A stretch of 22,725 nucleotides of DNA from SFHK01 sp045538305 (GCA_045538305.1 JAZSRC010000089.1:1-22725); one strand, 5' to 3'; positions 14,661 to 22,021 are shown, counted from the stretch's first letter. Notes: generated from the sequence alone by a model not told the origin. Numbers and translations: made by a program.

Positions 14661-17390
14661 TTACTTCAGTTCTTCCAGTTCGGCAATGCGCGCGCGGATG
14701 GATTGAGCCAGCTGTCTGCTCTTTTCGAGCTTGCCCTTTTCCACTTCAATCAGGGAAGCGGGAGCTTTTGCGAGGAAGCCCTGATTGGCAAGTTTGCCTT
14801 CGCCGCGCTTAATTTCGCTCTCGGCGTTCTTAAGGTCTTTATCGAGGCGTGCAATTTCCTTATCGATATCCACAAGCTCGCCCAACGGGATGAACAGGCT
14901 GGCGCCGGCAGTAACGGCGGATGCGGACTTTTCGGGGTTCGGATCGGAATTCTCCAGGAATTCCACGCCGCTTGCCGCTGCCAGACGGAAAAAATATCCG
15001 GCGGACTTTTGGAATGCATCCTTAAGCTCATCCTGCGGCTTCAGAATAAGAGTGGCCTTCTTGGACACGCTTACCTTCATCTCTGCGCGCAAGTTTCTGG
15101 CCGCACGGATAACTTCCATAATCGCATCCATCTGAGCCGCTTCATCGTCAAAGTCGTACTCAGGCTTGGCTACGGGCCATTCGGACGTAATCAGCATGCC
15201 CTCGGAACCCGGCAGATAAGAATACAGTTCCTCGGTGATAAAGGGCATATACGGATGCAGCAGCTTGAGAATGCCGGTGAGCACGTAGTTCAGCGTTTCC
15301 TGTGCGGCGTTCTTTGCCGTTTCGTCCGCGCCGTTCAGTTCATGCTTCGCCATTTCGATATACCAGTCGCAGAAATACGACCAGATGAAATCATACAGAT
15401 TGGTTGCCGCCATGCCCAGATCGTAGGATTCGAGATGGTGGGTGATTTCACGAACCACATCATTAAAGCGCTTAAGAATCCACTTATCGGAAAGCGCAAG
15501 TTTATCGGCGGAAGGCACGCCCTTAGGCTCAAAGCCCTGCATGTTCATCAGCGCGAAACGGCTGGCATTCCAGATCTTATTGGCAAAGTTTCTGTAGGTT
15601 TCGATCTTCTCATGCGACATGCGCACGTCGCTGCCGGGGGCAACGCCGATCATGAGAGAGAAGCGAAGGGCGTCCGCGCCATACTTGTCGATAACCTCCA
15701 GCGGATCAATGCCGTTTCCGAGGGATTTACTCATCTTTCTGCCCTGCGCATCGCGTACCAGACCGTGCATCAGCGCAATTTCAAACGGGCACTCGCCCAT
15801 CTGCTCAAGGCCAGAGAATACCATGCGCGACAGCCAGAAGAAGATAATGTCATAGCCACAGGAAAGAACGGAGTTCGGATAGAAATACTGGAGATCCTCG
15901 GTCTTTTCCGGCCAGCCAAGGGTCGAGAACGGCCAGAGCGCAGAGGAGAACCAGGTGTCCAGCACATCCTCATCCTGATGAACATTGGCGCCGCACTTGG
16001 GACATACGGAAATGTCCTCACGGGTTACATGCACGCTTCCGCAATCGTCGCAGTAGAAGGCCGGAATGCGGTGGCCCCACCACAATTGACGGCTGATGCA
16101 CCAGTCGCGGGCATTTTCCATCCAGTTCAGATACGTCTTTTCAAATCTTTCAGGAATAAAGCGAAGCTTTCCTTCCTTTACAACCTGAATGGCGGGCTTT
16201 GCAAGCGGAGTCATCTTCACAAACCACTGTTTGGATACCATAGGTTCAATAGTCTGGTGGCAGCGATAGCAGGTGCCCACTTCATGCGTAAGGGGTTCAA
16301 CCTTTTTTAGCATTCCAAGCTCGGTAAGATCGGCCACAATTGCCTTTCTGGCTTCGGCAGTCTTCATACCGGCATATTTTCCGCAGTTGAGAACCACGGG
16401 CTCATCCGCAGTTGCGCGTCCGCTTTCGATCAGTTCGGCGTTTTCCTTCGCCTCGGCTGCGCCGGTCATATAGCCGTCGTAGGTGAATACGCGCACCATG
16501 GGCAGATTGTGACGCTTGCCAACCTCGTAGTCGTTCGGGTCATGGGCGGGCGTAATCTTTACAACGCCGGTACCTTTGGTCATATCGGCATGCTCGTCCA
16601 GCACGATCGGAATTTCCCTGTTGATCAGCGGAAGCACCACATGGCAGCCGTGCAGGTGCTTATAGCGCTCGTCCTCCATATTGATGGCAACGGCGGTATC
16701 ACCCAGCATCGTTTCGGGGCGGGTGGTAGCCAGCTCCAACAGCTCGCCGGTTTCCTTTACCGGGTATAGAAGGTGCCAGAAATTGCCGTTCTGCTCTTCG
16801 TATTCCACCTCAGCATCGGAAATCGAAGTCTTGCAGCAGGGGCACCAGTTGATCATTCTCCAGCCCTGATAAATCAGGTTCTTCTCATACAGGTTTACAA
16901 ACGTTTCTCGAACGGCTCTGGAAAGACCTTCGTCCATCGTGAAGCGCTCGCGCGACCAGTCGCAGGAAACGCCGAGCTTGCGAAGCTGGGATACGATGCG
17001 TCCGCCGTATTCCTTTTTCCAGTCCCACACGCGATCGAGGAACTTTTCGCGGCCCAGATCCTTCTTGGAAAGGCCTTCCGCCCTCAGGGCGTCCACAACT
17101 TTTACCTCGGTTGCGATTGCGGCGTGATCCGTGCCGGGTACCCACAGCGTGGGGTCGCCCTTCATGCGATGGTAGCGAATCAGAACATCCTGAGGCATTT
17201 CGTCAAGCGCGTGGCCAACGTGCAATTGTCCCGTGATGTTCGGAGGCGGCATCACAATCGTAAAGGGCTTTTTGCCTTTTATCATCTTGGGCTTGAAAGC
17301 ACCGCTTTCCTCCCACATTTTGTACAGGCGCTCTTCCATTTCCTTAGGCGCATATACCTTTGCCATCTCAAACGTATTCTGGTTTTCCAT
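14661..17390 (-). CDS. valS: valyl-tRNA synthetase
   Basis: The 909-residue class I synthetase charges tRNA-Val. PPPNITGQLHVGH (48-60) holds the HIGH motif, and KMSKS is at 552-556. The CP1 editing domain that hydrolyses Thr-tRNA-Val is marked by TTRPETMLGDTAVAIN (222-237). Cysteine pairs C447/C450 and C463/C466 suggest a zinc knuckle. The C-terminus (about 845-905) is a charged heptad-like region, matching the tRNA-binding coiled coil of ValRS. The ATG has GGGAG ten bases upstream. The gene lies after a 68-residue membrane protein and a T-box leader whose specifier reads as a valine codon, so it should be induced when uncharged tRNA-Val accumulates. Confidence 0.97.
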   Translation of the reverse strand: MENQNTFEMAKVYAPKEMEERLYKMWEESGAFKPKMIKGKKPFTIVMPPPNITGQLHVGHALDEMPQDVLIRYHRMKGDPTLWVPGTDHAAIATEVKVVDALRAEGLSKKDLGREKFLDRVWDWKKEYGGRIVSQLRKLGVSCDWSRERFTMDEGLSRAVRETFVNLYEKNLIYQGWRMINWCPCCKTSISDAEVEYEEQNGNFWHLLYPVKETGELLELATTRPETMLGDTAVAINMEDERYKHLHGCHVVLPLINREIPIVLDEHADMTKGTGVVKITPAHDPNDYEVGKRHNLPMVRVFTYDGYMTGAAEAKENAELIESGRATADEPVVLNCGKYAGMKTAEARKAIVADLTELGMLKKVEPLTHEVGTCYRCHQTIEPMVSKQWFVKMTPLAKPAIQVVKEGKLRFIPERFEKTYLNWMENARDWCISRQLWWGHRIPAFYCDDCGSVHVTREDISVCPKCGANVHQDEDVLDTWFSSALWPFSTLGWPEKTEDLQYFYPNSVLSCGYDIIFFWLSRMVFSGLEQMGECPFEIALMHGLVRDAQGRKMSKSLGNGIDPLEVIDKYGADALRFSLMIGVAPGSDVRMSHEKIETYRNFANKIWNASRFALMNMQGFEPKGVPSADKLALSDKWILKRFNDVVREITHHLESYDLGMAATNLYDFIWSYFCDWYIEMAKHELNGADETAKNAAQETLNYVLTGILKLLHPYMPFITEELYSYLPGSEGMLITSEWPVAKPEYDFDDEAAQMDAIMEVIRAARNLRAEMKVSVSKKATLILKPQDELKDAFQKSAGYFFRLAAASGVEFLENSDPNPEKSASAVTAGASLFIPLGELVDIDKEIARLDKDLKNAESEIKRGEGKLANQGFLAKAPASLIEVEKGKLEKSRQLAQSIRARIAELEELK

Positions 17391-17408
17391 AGTTATCTAT
17401 CTCCCGAT

Positions 17409-17615
17409 TCAATATTTTCCAAATGCAATTACGATGATTGTGCCCACAATCACAAGCGCCATGCCGATCAGCTTCATGCGCACAATCCGTTCAGGGGTCT
17501 TATTCCCGGGCGCAAGCGACAGAATTGCCCCTAAGAACATTACGATAACGCCGACAACGCCCATGGCGTTCATGCCGACCATACCCGTGAAAACATTACT
17601 CTTCAGCCATTCCAC
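17409..17615 (-). CDS. small two-span membrane protein between T-box and valS
   Basis: The 68-residue product has two hydrophobic helices (about 11-33 and 48-65) joined by a short polar loop with PGNKTPERIVRMK (36-48). I do not recognise a family. It is supported as a gene by an excellent ribosome binding site, AAAGGGGGTGAT, which differs at one position from the 16S complement and gives a normal spacer to the GTG start. It starts 23 bases after the T-box terminator T-run and stops 18 bases before valS, so it belongs to the valine-responsive transcript. It may be a short conserved protein of the DUF type; no function is proposed. Confidence 0.7.
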   Translation of the reverse strand: MEWLKSNVFTGMVGMNAMGVVGVIVMFLGAILSLAPGNKTPERIVRMKLIGMALVIVGTIIVIAFGKY

Positions 17616-17637
17616 CGCATCACCCCCTTTATTTTAC

Positions 17638-17868
17638 CAAAAATAAAAGCAAACCGCCTCATTGGGCGGATTGCTCCGCGGTACCACCAAAATTTGTATC
17701 TTTCCGCGCTGTAACGGGCGCGCCCGCGCGTGACTACTACACTTCATCCGCGACCTCGGAAGCGACCTTCCCCATACCGAAATCCCAGGCGGCCTTTCAG
17801 CCGGCGAACCGCCCTCTCTTTTGGTTCTGTATGCGTACTCCTCTTCGTCAAAGGCTGTCTATCTGACT
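17638..17868 (-). ncRNA. T-box riboswitch leader, valine specifier
   Basis: On the minus strand the leader has the Stem I AGTA motif in GGAGTACGCATAC with the opposing GTATG...GAA segment. The T-box itself, GGTGGTACCGCGG, is at 17688-17676. A terminator follows, in which GCAATCCGCC (17674-17665) pairs with GGCGGTTTGC (17658-17649) ahead of TTTTATTTTT. After GAAG in the specifier loop the triplet GTC (17766-17764) is a valine codon, matching valS downstream. Binding of uncharged tRNA-Val should favour the antiterminator. Specifier register is judged by eye. Confidence 0.93.
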
Positions 17869-17874
17869 GACACC

Positions 17875-17904
17875 ATTATAGCAAACCAAACCCGTTTCAG
17901 TCAA
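17875..17904 (-). promoter_or_regulatory. promoter of the T-box/valS operon
   Basis: TTGACT (17904-17899), an 18-bp spacer and TATAAT (17880-17875) preceded by TGC form an extended -10 promoter on the minus strand. Its -35 box overlaps the stop codon of the pgsA gene. Confidence 0.8.
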
Positions 17905-18488
17905 TCGGTTTTCATGGCGTTCAATTTTTTAACGCTGTTGTGGATGTAGGAAACCATGGCAATCAGGGAAATAAGCGTAGCCGCAACCAGCACCAGCTGG
18001 CCGATATCCAACACGGTGTCCGAAGCATGCCACGGAAACACCATTACAATCCCTACGACAAACAAAAGCGTCGCCGCCTTGCCCCAGAAATTCGAATGAA
18101 CCACAACGCCCCGCTTCAGCATGTACATCGAGCCCGCAAGCATGATAAATTCCTTGATAATCATAACCGTCGGGATAACCAGATTCAAAAAATCCCACTT
18201 ATGCGGCGCCAGACAGCCGTCGCTGGACAGACAACACAGAATCGACAGCACCATCAGTTTATCCGCCAGCGGATCGCACAGCTTTCCGAAGGAGGTAATC
18301 TGATTCATTCTGCGGGCCAGATAACCGTCCAGACAATCGGTAAAGCTGGCGGCGGCAAATACGAGCATTGACAGATATCTCTTTTCGGGCAGGCGGTAAT
18401 ACGCGATCAAAAACACAGGAATCAGAAGCATCCTGAGTATGGTAAGGCAGTTGGGCAGATTTACCCATTTAGAAGTATCATTCTCCAT
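17901..18488 (-). CDS. pgsA: CDP-alcohol phosphatidyltransferase (phosphatidylglycerophosphate synthase type)
   Basis: The 195-residue membrane enzyme most likely joins CDP-diacylglycerol and glycerol-3-phosphate to make phosphatidylglycerophosphate, the first step to phosphatidylglycerol. The family signature is complete: D51, D54-G55, A58-R59, G68, D72 and D76, that is DxxDGxxAR with GxxxDxxxD, which binds the metal and CDP. Hydrophobic helices fill the rest, and the opening PNCLTILRML is typical of PgsA. I use the ATG at 18488, with GGAGGG eight bases upstream; a longer frame to 18548 crosses the promoter. No terminator separates it from the T-box promoter inside its 3' end. A cardiolipin synthase-like or phosphatidylinositol-type member is less likely. 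Confidence 0.87.
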   Translation of the reverse strand: MENDTSKWVNLPNCLTILRMLLIPVFLIAYYRLPEKRYLSMLVFAAASFTDCLDGYLARRMNQITSFGKLCDPLADKLMVLSILCCLSSDGCLAPHKWDFLNLVIPTVMIIKEFIMLAGSMYMLKRGVVVHSNFWGKAATLLFVVGIVMVFPWHASDTVLDIGQLVLVAATLISLIAMVSYIHNSVKKLNAMKTD

Positions 18489-18519
18489 GAAAGTTTCCCT
18501 CCAGTATCTACGGAGGATC

Positions 18520-18548
18520 ATTTTACCACAAAACAGGCGCATCCGCAA
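18520..18548 (-). promoter_or_regulatory. candidate promoter of pgsA
   Basis: TTGCGG (18548-18543), a 17-bp spacer and TAAAAT (18525-18520) preceded by TGG lie just upstream of the pgsA ribosome binding site on the minus strand. A weak hairpin, AGGCGCA/TACGCCT (18535-18564), overlaps and may end the upstream transcript. Confidence 0.5.
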
Positions 18549-18608
18549 TCAGCGCAATACGCCTTTTTAACTATATTTCGAGTAAAATTCACCTTATTCT
18601 CGTCGCAA

Positions 18609-18923
18609 TTAAAACTGATTTCTGGGATCCATGCTCCGGCGCTTTTTACCGGTATCATCCAAAAATTCGATTTCCAGACGGTCAAACCCGACTTCCTCCA
18701 CAAAATGCTCCTTCAAAAACGCAGTTCTTCTGAAGGATTCATATTCCCTTTCATGCTTTGGCAGCCATATGGGGCTGGGTATGTCAAACTGCTTGCACAA
18801 TTCCGTAAGCGCCCGGCTTTCTTCGCCCCACTGACAGGGATATGTATCCTGCATTTCAATTTTGTGATCGGTGATCACGCGCGCCCAAAGCCTGCTCAAT
18901 ATGCCCACTCCCCCGTATATCAT
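18609..18923 (-). CDS. uncharacterised small protein
   Basis: The 104-residue product is soluble, charged and has no recognisable catalytic motif. It contains SRLWARVITDHKIEMQD, then a helix-like stretch EESRALTELCKQFDIPSPIWLPKH and a basic C-terminus KKRRSMDPRNQF. It looks like a genuine conserved hypothetical of Clostridia rather than a shadow frame, but I cannot name a family. The ATG at 18923 has GGAGG four bases upstream. However, TATAAT with TGA lies at 18940-18935, so a transcript starting there would leave out that site. It would instead use GGGGGAG before a TTG at 18899, giving 96 residues. It follows the M23 gene by 17 bases and may be cotranscribed with it. Confidence 0.6.
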   Translation of the reverse strand: MIYGGVGILSRLWARVITDHKIEMQDTYPCQWGEESRALTELCKQFDIPSPIWLPKHEREYESFRRTAFLKEHFVEEVGFDRLEIEFLDDTGKKRRSMDPRNQF

Positions 18924-18940
18924 TCATCCTCCGTATTATA

Positions 18941-19573
18941 TCACGCTTCACCGCCCGATGCAAACGGCGGAGCCATTTTCTCTCCGTTTCTCTCATAAAA
19001 AAAATGCAGATGAATCCCGGCGTCCGCCTCAATGATGCATTGCCCGCATGTTCCGATTATTTCTCCCCTCTGTACCCTGTCTCCGACTTGTACATGCGCC
19101 TTTGACAGGGAGGCATACCCGCTTACATTTCCGTCCGCATGGCGAATTCTGATTACCATCCCCCACAATCTGTCCTGAGTAACCGTTTCTACCAATCCGT
19201 CCGCGCAGGCGAAAACGCGTTCATCCATCTCTCCCAAAAAGTCCACGGCATCATGCGTTTCATATAGGGAAAGCGAATCCCGCCATACGGGAACCAGATT
19301 TGAAAAGCCCAACAAGCACTTCCCGCTGCTTGGCAGTGCAATTCCGCTTTCGGAGATCAGCGCATTTTCAGAATCCGTATTGTCCGAAGCGATGATCGCC
19401 TTCGGCAGGTCCGTACTTTTTGTTTTTGATAAACCGTTCTCTATTCCGCGTTCCCGAAGCCATATGGCAAACAGCGTAAGAACGAGCACCAGACATACGA
19501 TGCTGGCGGGAAAAGCCGCGCGTTTGCCTATCCGGCATGCTTTTGAAAACGCCTGTAACACAGCTGATTTCAT
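18941..19573 (-). CDS. M23/LytM-domain membrane-anchored protein, SpoIIQ-like
   Basis: The 210-residue protein has one N-terminal membrane span (about 19-39), a linker and a C-terminal LytM domain from about 90. The zinc ligands are kept: H107 and D111 (THDAVD) and H190 in HLH (188-190). The motif that usually reads Y-x-H-L and supplies a catalytic histidine reads YASL here (S155), so peptidase activity is doubtful. A single-span, partly degenerate LytM protein of this size resembles SpoIIQ, the forespore partner of SpoIIIAH in engulfment, but that role is inferred. The ATG has GGGGGGATC upstream. The next gene begins 17 bases on. A divergent envelope hydrolase regulator is the alternative. 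Confidence 0.75.
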   Translation of the reverse strand: MKSAVLQAFSKACRIGKRAAFPASIVCLVLVLTLFAIWLRERGIENGLSKTKSTDLPKAIIASDNTDSENALISESGIALPSSGKCLLGFSNLVPVWRDSLSLYETHDAVDFLGEMDERVFACADGLVETVTQDRLWGMVIRIRHADGNVSGYASLSKAHVQVGDRVQRGEIIGTCGQCIIEADAGIHLHFFYERNGEKMAPPFASGGEA

Positions 19574-19749
19574 TCCGATCCCCCCATTAACAGGATTATT
19601 TTTGCCAATTTGCGCGCCGGTTATTCGCGTTTGTGCGTTATCGATTCCCTTTTTTGCGCCTTTTCCTGAAAAGCCATTTCAGTAGATATTCATCAATCAA
19701 ATGCGATCCGGCGTCGGTTTTTAGAAAATCACATGCTATTGAATCCACA

Positions 19750-19778
19750 CCGGCACAAAAAATTTGCGCCGGCTTTTT
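19750..19778 (+). terminator. terminator-like hairpin upstream of the 6S-like RNA
   Basis: CCGGC (19750-19754) pairs with GCCGG (19768-19772), with inner CAAA/TTTG, and CTTTTT follows on the plus strand. No plus-strand gene lies upstream between 19574 and 19749, so it may insulate the RNA gene or end an unseen transcript. I see nothing else in 19574-19749. Confidence 0.5.
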
Positions 19779-19793
19779 AAGCAAAATTGCCAA

Positions 19794-19822
19794 TTGACTC
19801 AAACGCAAACTCCTGCTATAAT
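19794..19822 (+). promoter_or_regulatory. promoter of the 6S-like RNA
   Basis: TTGACT (19794-19799), a 17-bp spacer and TATAAT (19817-19822) preceded by TGC make a near-consensus extended -10 promoter. Transcription should begin near 19829. Confidence 0.85.
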
Positions 19823-19828
19823 TCCGTT

Positions 19829-20025
19829 TGTCAAGTGGTTTATTATCCTGGGGTGTGCGCCACGGTTCAGCTTTTACCCACATCTTCACAAAAGGATTCC
19901 GGGTCGGTTACGCGGATGTCAGGCCCCCATAGTCAGGGGAAGACAGTATGCGGCCGCAGGTCTCCGCCCTGCCTGAGCGGCGGGTGAAAAAGCTGGAGCG
20001 AACGGCACTCACGGGATATTTTTTT
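19829..20025 (+). ncRNA. ssrS: structured RNA, candidate 6S RNA
   Basis: About 200 bases without a coding frame follow a strong promoter and end in a seven-T run at 20019-20025. The ends pair: TATCCTG (19844-19850) with CGGGATA (20012-20018). A second long stem joins GTTCAGCTTTTACCC (19865-19879) to GGGT...AAAAGCTG-GAGC (19982-19999). A large internal region and an apical CCCC/GGGG hairpin (19924-19939) follow, and a small CCGCC/GGCGG hairpin sits on the 3' side. This long closing stem with central bubble, the size, and the opening CCTGGGGTGTGCG resemble 6S RNA, which binds sigma-A RNA polymerase. SRP, RNase P and tmRNA signatures are absent. The call rests on shape, not alignment. Confidence 0.6.
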
Positions 20026-20041
20026 CGCTCATTTTATTTGT

Positions 20042-20080
20042 AAAGCGCGTTTTCCAAGCGGAAATGCGCTTTGTTTGTTG
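20042..20080 (+). terminator. intrinsic terminator after the 6S-like RNA
   Basis: AAAGCGC (20042-20048) pairs with GCGCTTT (20066-20072), extended inward by TTTCC/GGAAA, and is followed by GTTTGTTG. It can serve as backup end for the RNA. An overlapping option is GAGCGAA (19996-20002) with TTCGCTC (20024-20030). Confidence 0.65.
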
Positions 20081-20130
20081 AATATCGGCGTATACACGGT
20101 GAATTTTCCACAAAGCGTGGCGCAAGCATA

Positions 20131-20159
20131 TTGCGCTTCCTATATGAGCGTGCTATAAT
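20131..20159 (+). promoter_or_regulatory. promoter of the exonuclease/HD fusion gene
   Basis: TTGCGC (20131-20136), a 17-bp spacer and TATAAT (20154-20159) preceded by TGC form an extended -10 promoter, 39 bases before the GTG start. The layout is the same as the 6S-like RNA promoter. Confidence 0.8.
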
Positions 20160-20197
20160 CACATGAATGTGTTTTTATTTTTGAAAGGGGCCTTTTC

Positions 20198-21742
20198 GTG
20201 TATTACGTCATCATCGATCTGGAATGGAACCAGTACCATAACCCGCTCAGAACGCCTACCTCCAGAGCAGGCGTAAAAATGCACGAAGAAATCATCCAGA
20301 TCGGCGCTGTAAAAACCGATCATGATCTGAACCCCGTGGATACGTTTCAACTGTACGTACGCCTGGGCAACGGCCGTCGACTGGACCGATACGTAAAAAA
20401 GCTCACCCATATTACGGAAAGCAACATCGCAAGTGGCGAGGATTTCCCGGTGGCAAGCGAAGAATTTGCCGCATGGCTTTCCGATGTGGACGCAATATTT
20501 TCCTGGGGCGCTGACGACAGGCGCGTGTTTTTGAACAATCTGGCCTTCCACTCACTGGAAGCGCCCGCCATTCCCTGGTTTGACGCGCAGCGTATTTACG
20601 CACGCCAGATCCCCGGCCACGGAAGTCTGGGGCTTAAGAATATCGCGCAGGAACAAAATGTATACGTAAACCTTACGCTTCACGACGCGCTGAACGATGC
20701 AATACTGACGGGCTTCTGCATGCGCGGACTGGATCTGAAAAAGGGCATTGAGGAATACAACAATCAAAAAGAAAGCGACGGAAACGGCGAGCCTCAGCCG
20801 ATTGCAAGCAGTAAAACGCATCGGCACCCCACCCAGCAGGCTGCCTGGGACGAAGCGTGCATGTCGCTTCTGCGCTGCCCCGATTGCATGCAGTCACTCG
20901 TATGGTCGGGCGATGAGGTCGGCTCACTGGAAAGATGGTTCAAGCCCGCCCAATGCAAAACGCATGGCGAATACATCATCAAAGGCGAATTTATCGGTCA
21001 AAAGTATTCGGTCGTTCGCTTCTCATTTTACAAACCGACGGACGACGTAAAGGAAATGATCAAAAAAGCGGCGGAGCCGCAGTCCAAAAAGCGCCGCAGG
21101 CGCAGGAAGAAAAAGACTGCCGACGCACAGGAACCCGCAGTTCAGCCGCCGGAGGACGTACTGTCCCGCGCAATTGCCTTTGCAGCCGAAAAACATAAGC
21201 TGCAGACGCGAAAGGGCGGCGCCATTCCATACATCGTACATCCAATGGAAGCTGCTGCCATCACCGCTACCATGACGGACGATATGCTTGTTATCGCAGC
21301 AAGCATGCTTCACGATACGGTGGAGGATTGCCCGGATGTAACGATGGACGTAATTGAAAACAGCTTTGGCGCGCATATCGCGGACCTTGTAGCCTTTGAG
21401 ACTGAGGAAAAAACCGAAAATGCTTCGGAGTCATGGCGCGCTCGCAAGGAAGACGGCCTTAAGCGCCTGAAGGATGCGGACGAGGAACACCTGATCGTAG
21501 CTTTGGCCGATAAACTCAGCAACGCCCGGGCGATGCATATCGATTATCTGCAGGCGGGCGACGAATTGTTCAAACGTTTCAATCAAACGGATAAGAGCGA
21601 ACAGGCGTGGTATTACCACTCTCTCGTAGATGCATTGGCCACCCTGTCCCGCTTTCCGGCGTATGCAGAATTTCAGACGCATGTGGAAGCGGTATTCGGA
21701 AAGAAGAAAGCGCGCAGAAGAAAACCCTCAAAAACAAAATAA
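20198..21742 (+). CDS. fusion: DEDDh 3'-5' exonuclease + CxxC/CxxH ribbon + ppGpp hydrolase-type HD domain
   Basis: The 514-residue protein has three parts. Residues 1-180 are an RNase T/KapD-like DEDDh exonuclease: D7 and E9 in IIDLEW, an aspartate in WGADD (D106/D107), and H162 with D167 in HDALND. Residues 227-256 place C227, C230, C253 and H256 like a zinc ribbon. A very basic linker (297-306, KKRRRRRKKK) may touch nucleic acid. Residues 320-500 match the MESH1/SpoT HD_4 hydrolase that removes pyrophosphate from ppGpp: H333, PYIVHP (H348), LHDTVED (H372, D373, E376, D377) and ADKLSNAR (D438, N442). All metal and catalytic positions look intact, and no RelA synthetase domain is present. 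GTG start with GAAAGGGG seven bases upstream. Domain calls are firm; the joint function is inferred. Confidence 0.88.
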   Translation: MYYVIIDLEWNQYHNPLRTPTSRAGVKMHEEIIQIGAVKTDHDLNPVDTFQLYVRLGNGRRLDRYVKKLTHITESNIASGEDFPVASEEFAAWLSDVDAIFSWGADDRRVFLNNLAFHSLEAPAIPWFDAQRIYARQIPGHGSLGLKNIAQEQNVYVNLTLHDALNDAILTGFCMRGLDLKKGIEEYNNQKESDGNGEPQPIASSKTHRHPTQQAAWDEACMSLLRCPDCMQSLVWSGDEVGSLERWFKPAQCKTHGEYIIKGEFIGQKYSVVRFSFYKPTDDVKEMIKKAAEPQSKKRRRRRKKKTADAQEPAVQPPEDVLSRAIAFAAEKHKLQTRKGGAIPYIVHPMEAAAITATMTDDMLVIAASMLHDTVEDCPDVTMDVIENSFGAHIADLVAFETEEKTENASESWRARKEDGLKRLKDADEEHLIVALADKLSNARAMHIDYLQAGDELFKRFNQTDKSEQAWYYHSLVDALATLSRFPAYAEFQTHVEAVFGKKKARRRKPSKTK

Positions 21743-21747
21743 GGCGC

Positions 21748-21775
21748 ACGGAGAGGGCAGCCCCTCTCCGTTTTT
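21748..21775 (+). terminator. intrinsic terminator of the fusion gene
   Basis: CGGAGAGG (21749-21756) pairs with CCTCTCCG (21763-21770), extended by flanking A-T and G-C pairs, and five T residues follow. It is six bases after the stop codon. Confidence 0.9.
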
Positions 21776-22020
21776 CATCAATTTGGGTAACATATGCGGC
21801 CCAAACGGAGAAAAATGCTCCCTGTTTCCGATTGCCGTCCGAAAAGAACGCAATCCTTTGGAGGATTGGCCCCGTTTCATCAATAACGGAACTGTTTGGC
21901 AGACCGCTTCCGCCTTCCTCATAGGAAACAATAAAGCCCTCAGACCTTTCAAAAAACACAAAAATCGAGTGCAAATTAACCGTCACATTACGCACAAAAT
22001 AGTGAACCATACGATTTTTT
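21776..22020. other. intergenic stretch with small hairpins, no gene recognised
   Basis: No supported reading frame is visible. There is a 7-bp hairpin, CAATCCT/AGGATTG (21851-21868), and a short inverted repeat CCGTT/AACGG (21872-21889). A near direct repeat of CCGTTTCATCAA occurs at 21769-21782 and 21872-21883. Frames open on both strands lack ribosome binding sites. Confidence 0.4.
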
Positions 22021-22021
22021 G

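Noticed and set aside
14703..16310. A 535-codon plus-strand frame antisense to valS
   Set aside because: It lies entirely inside valS, has no recognisable domain and no ribosome binding site; it is a shadow of valS codon usage.
19638..19889. An 83-codon minus-strand frame between the M23 gene and the RNA gene, ending in a basic segment
   Set aside because: It has no ribosome binding site at any start, overlaps the hairpin and 6S-like promoter, and matches no family I know.
19829..20025. SRP RNA, RNase P RNA or tmRNA as identity of the structured RNA
   Set aside because: The SRP apical motif with AGCAGC, the RNase P GAGGAAAGTCC core and a tmRNA tag frame or tRNA-like end are all absent.
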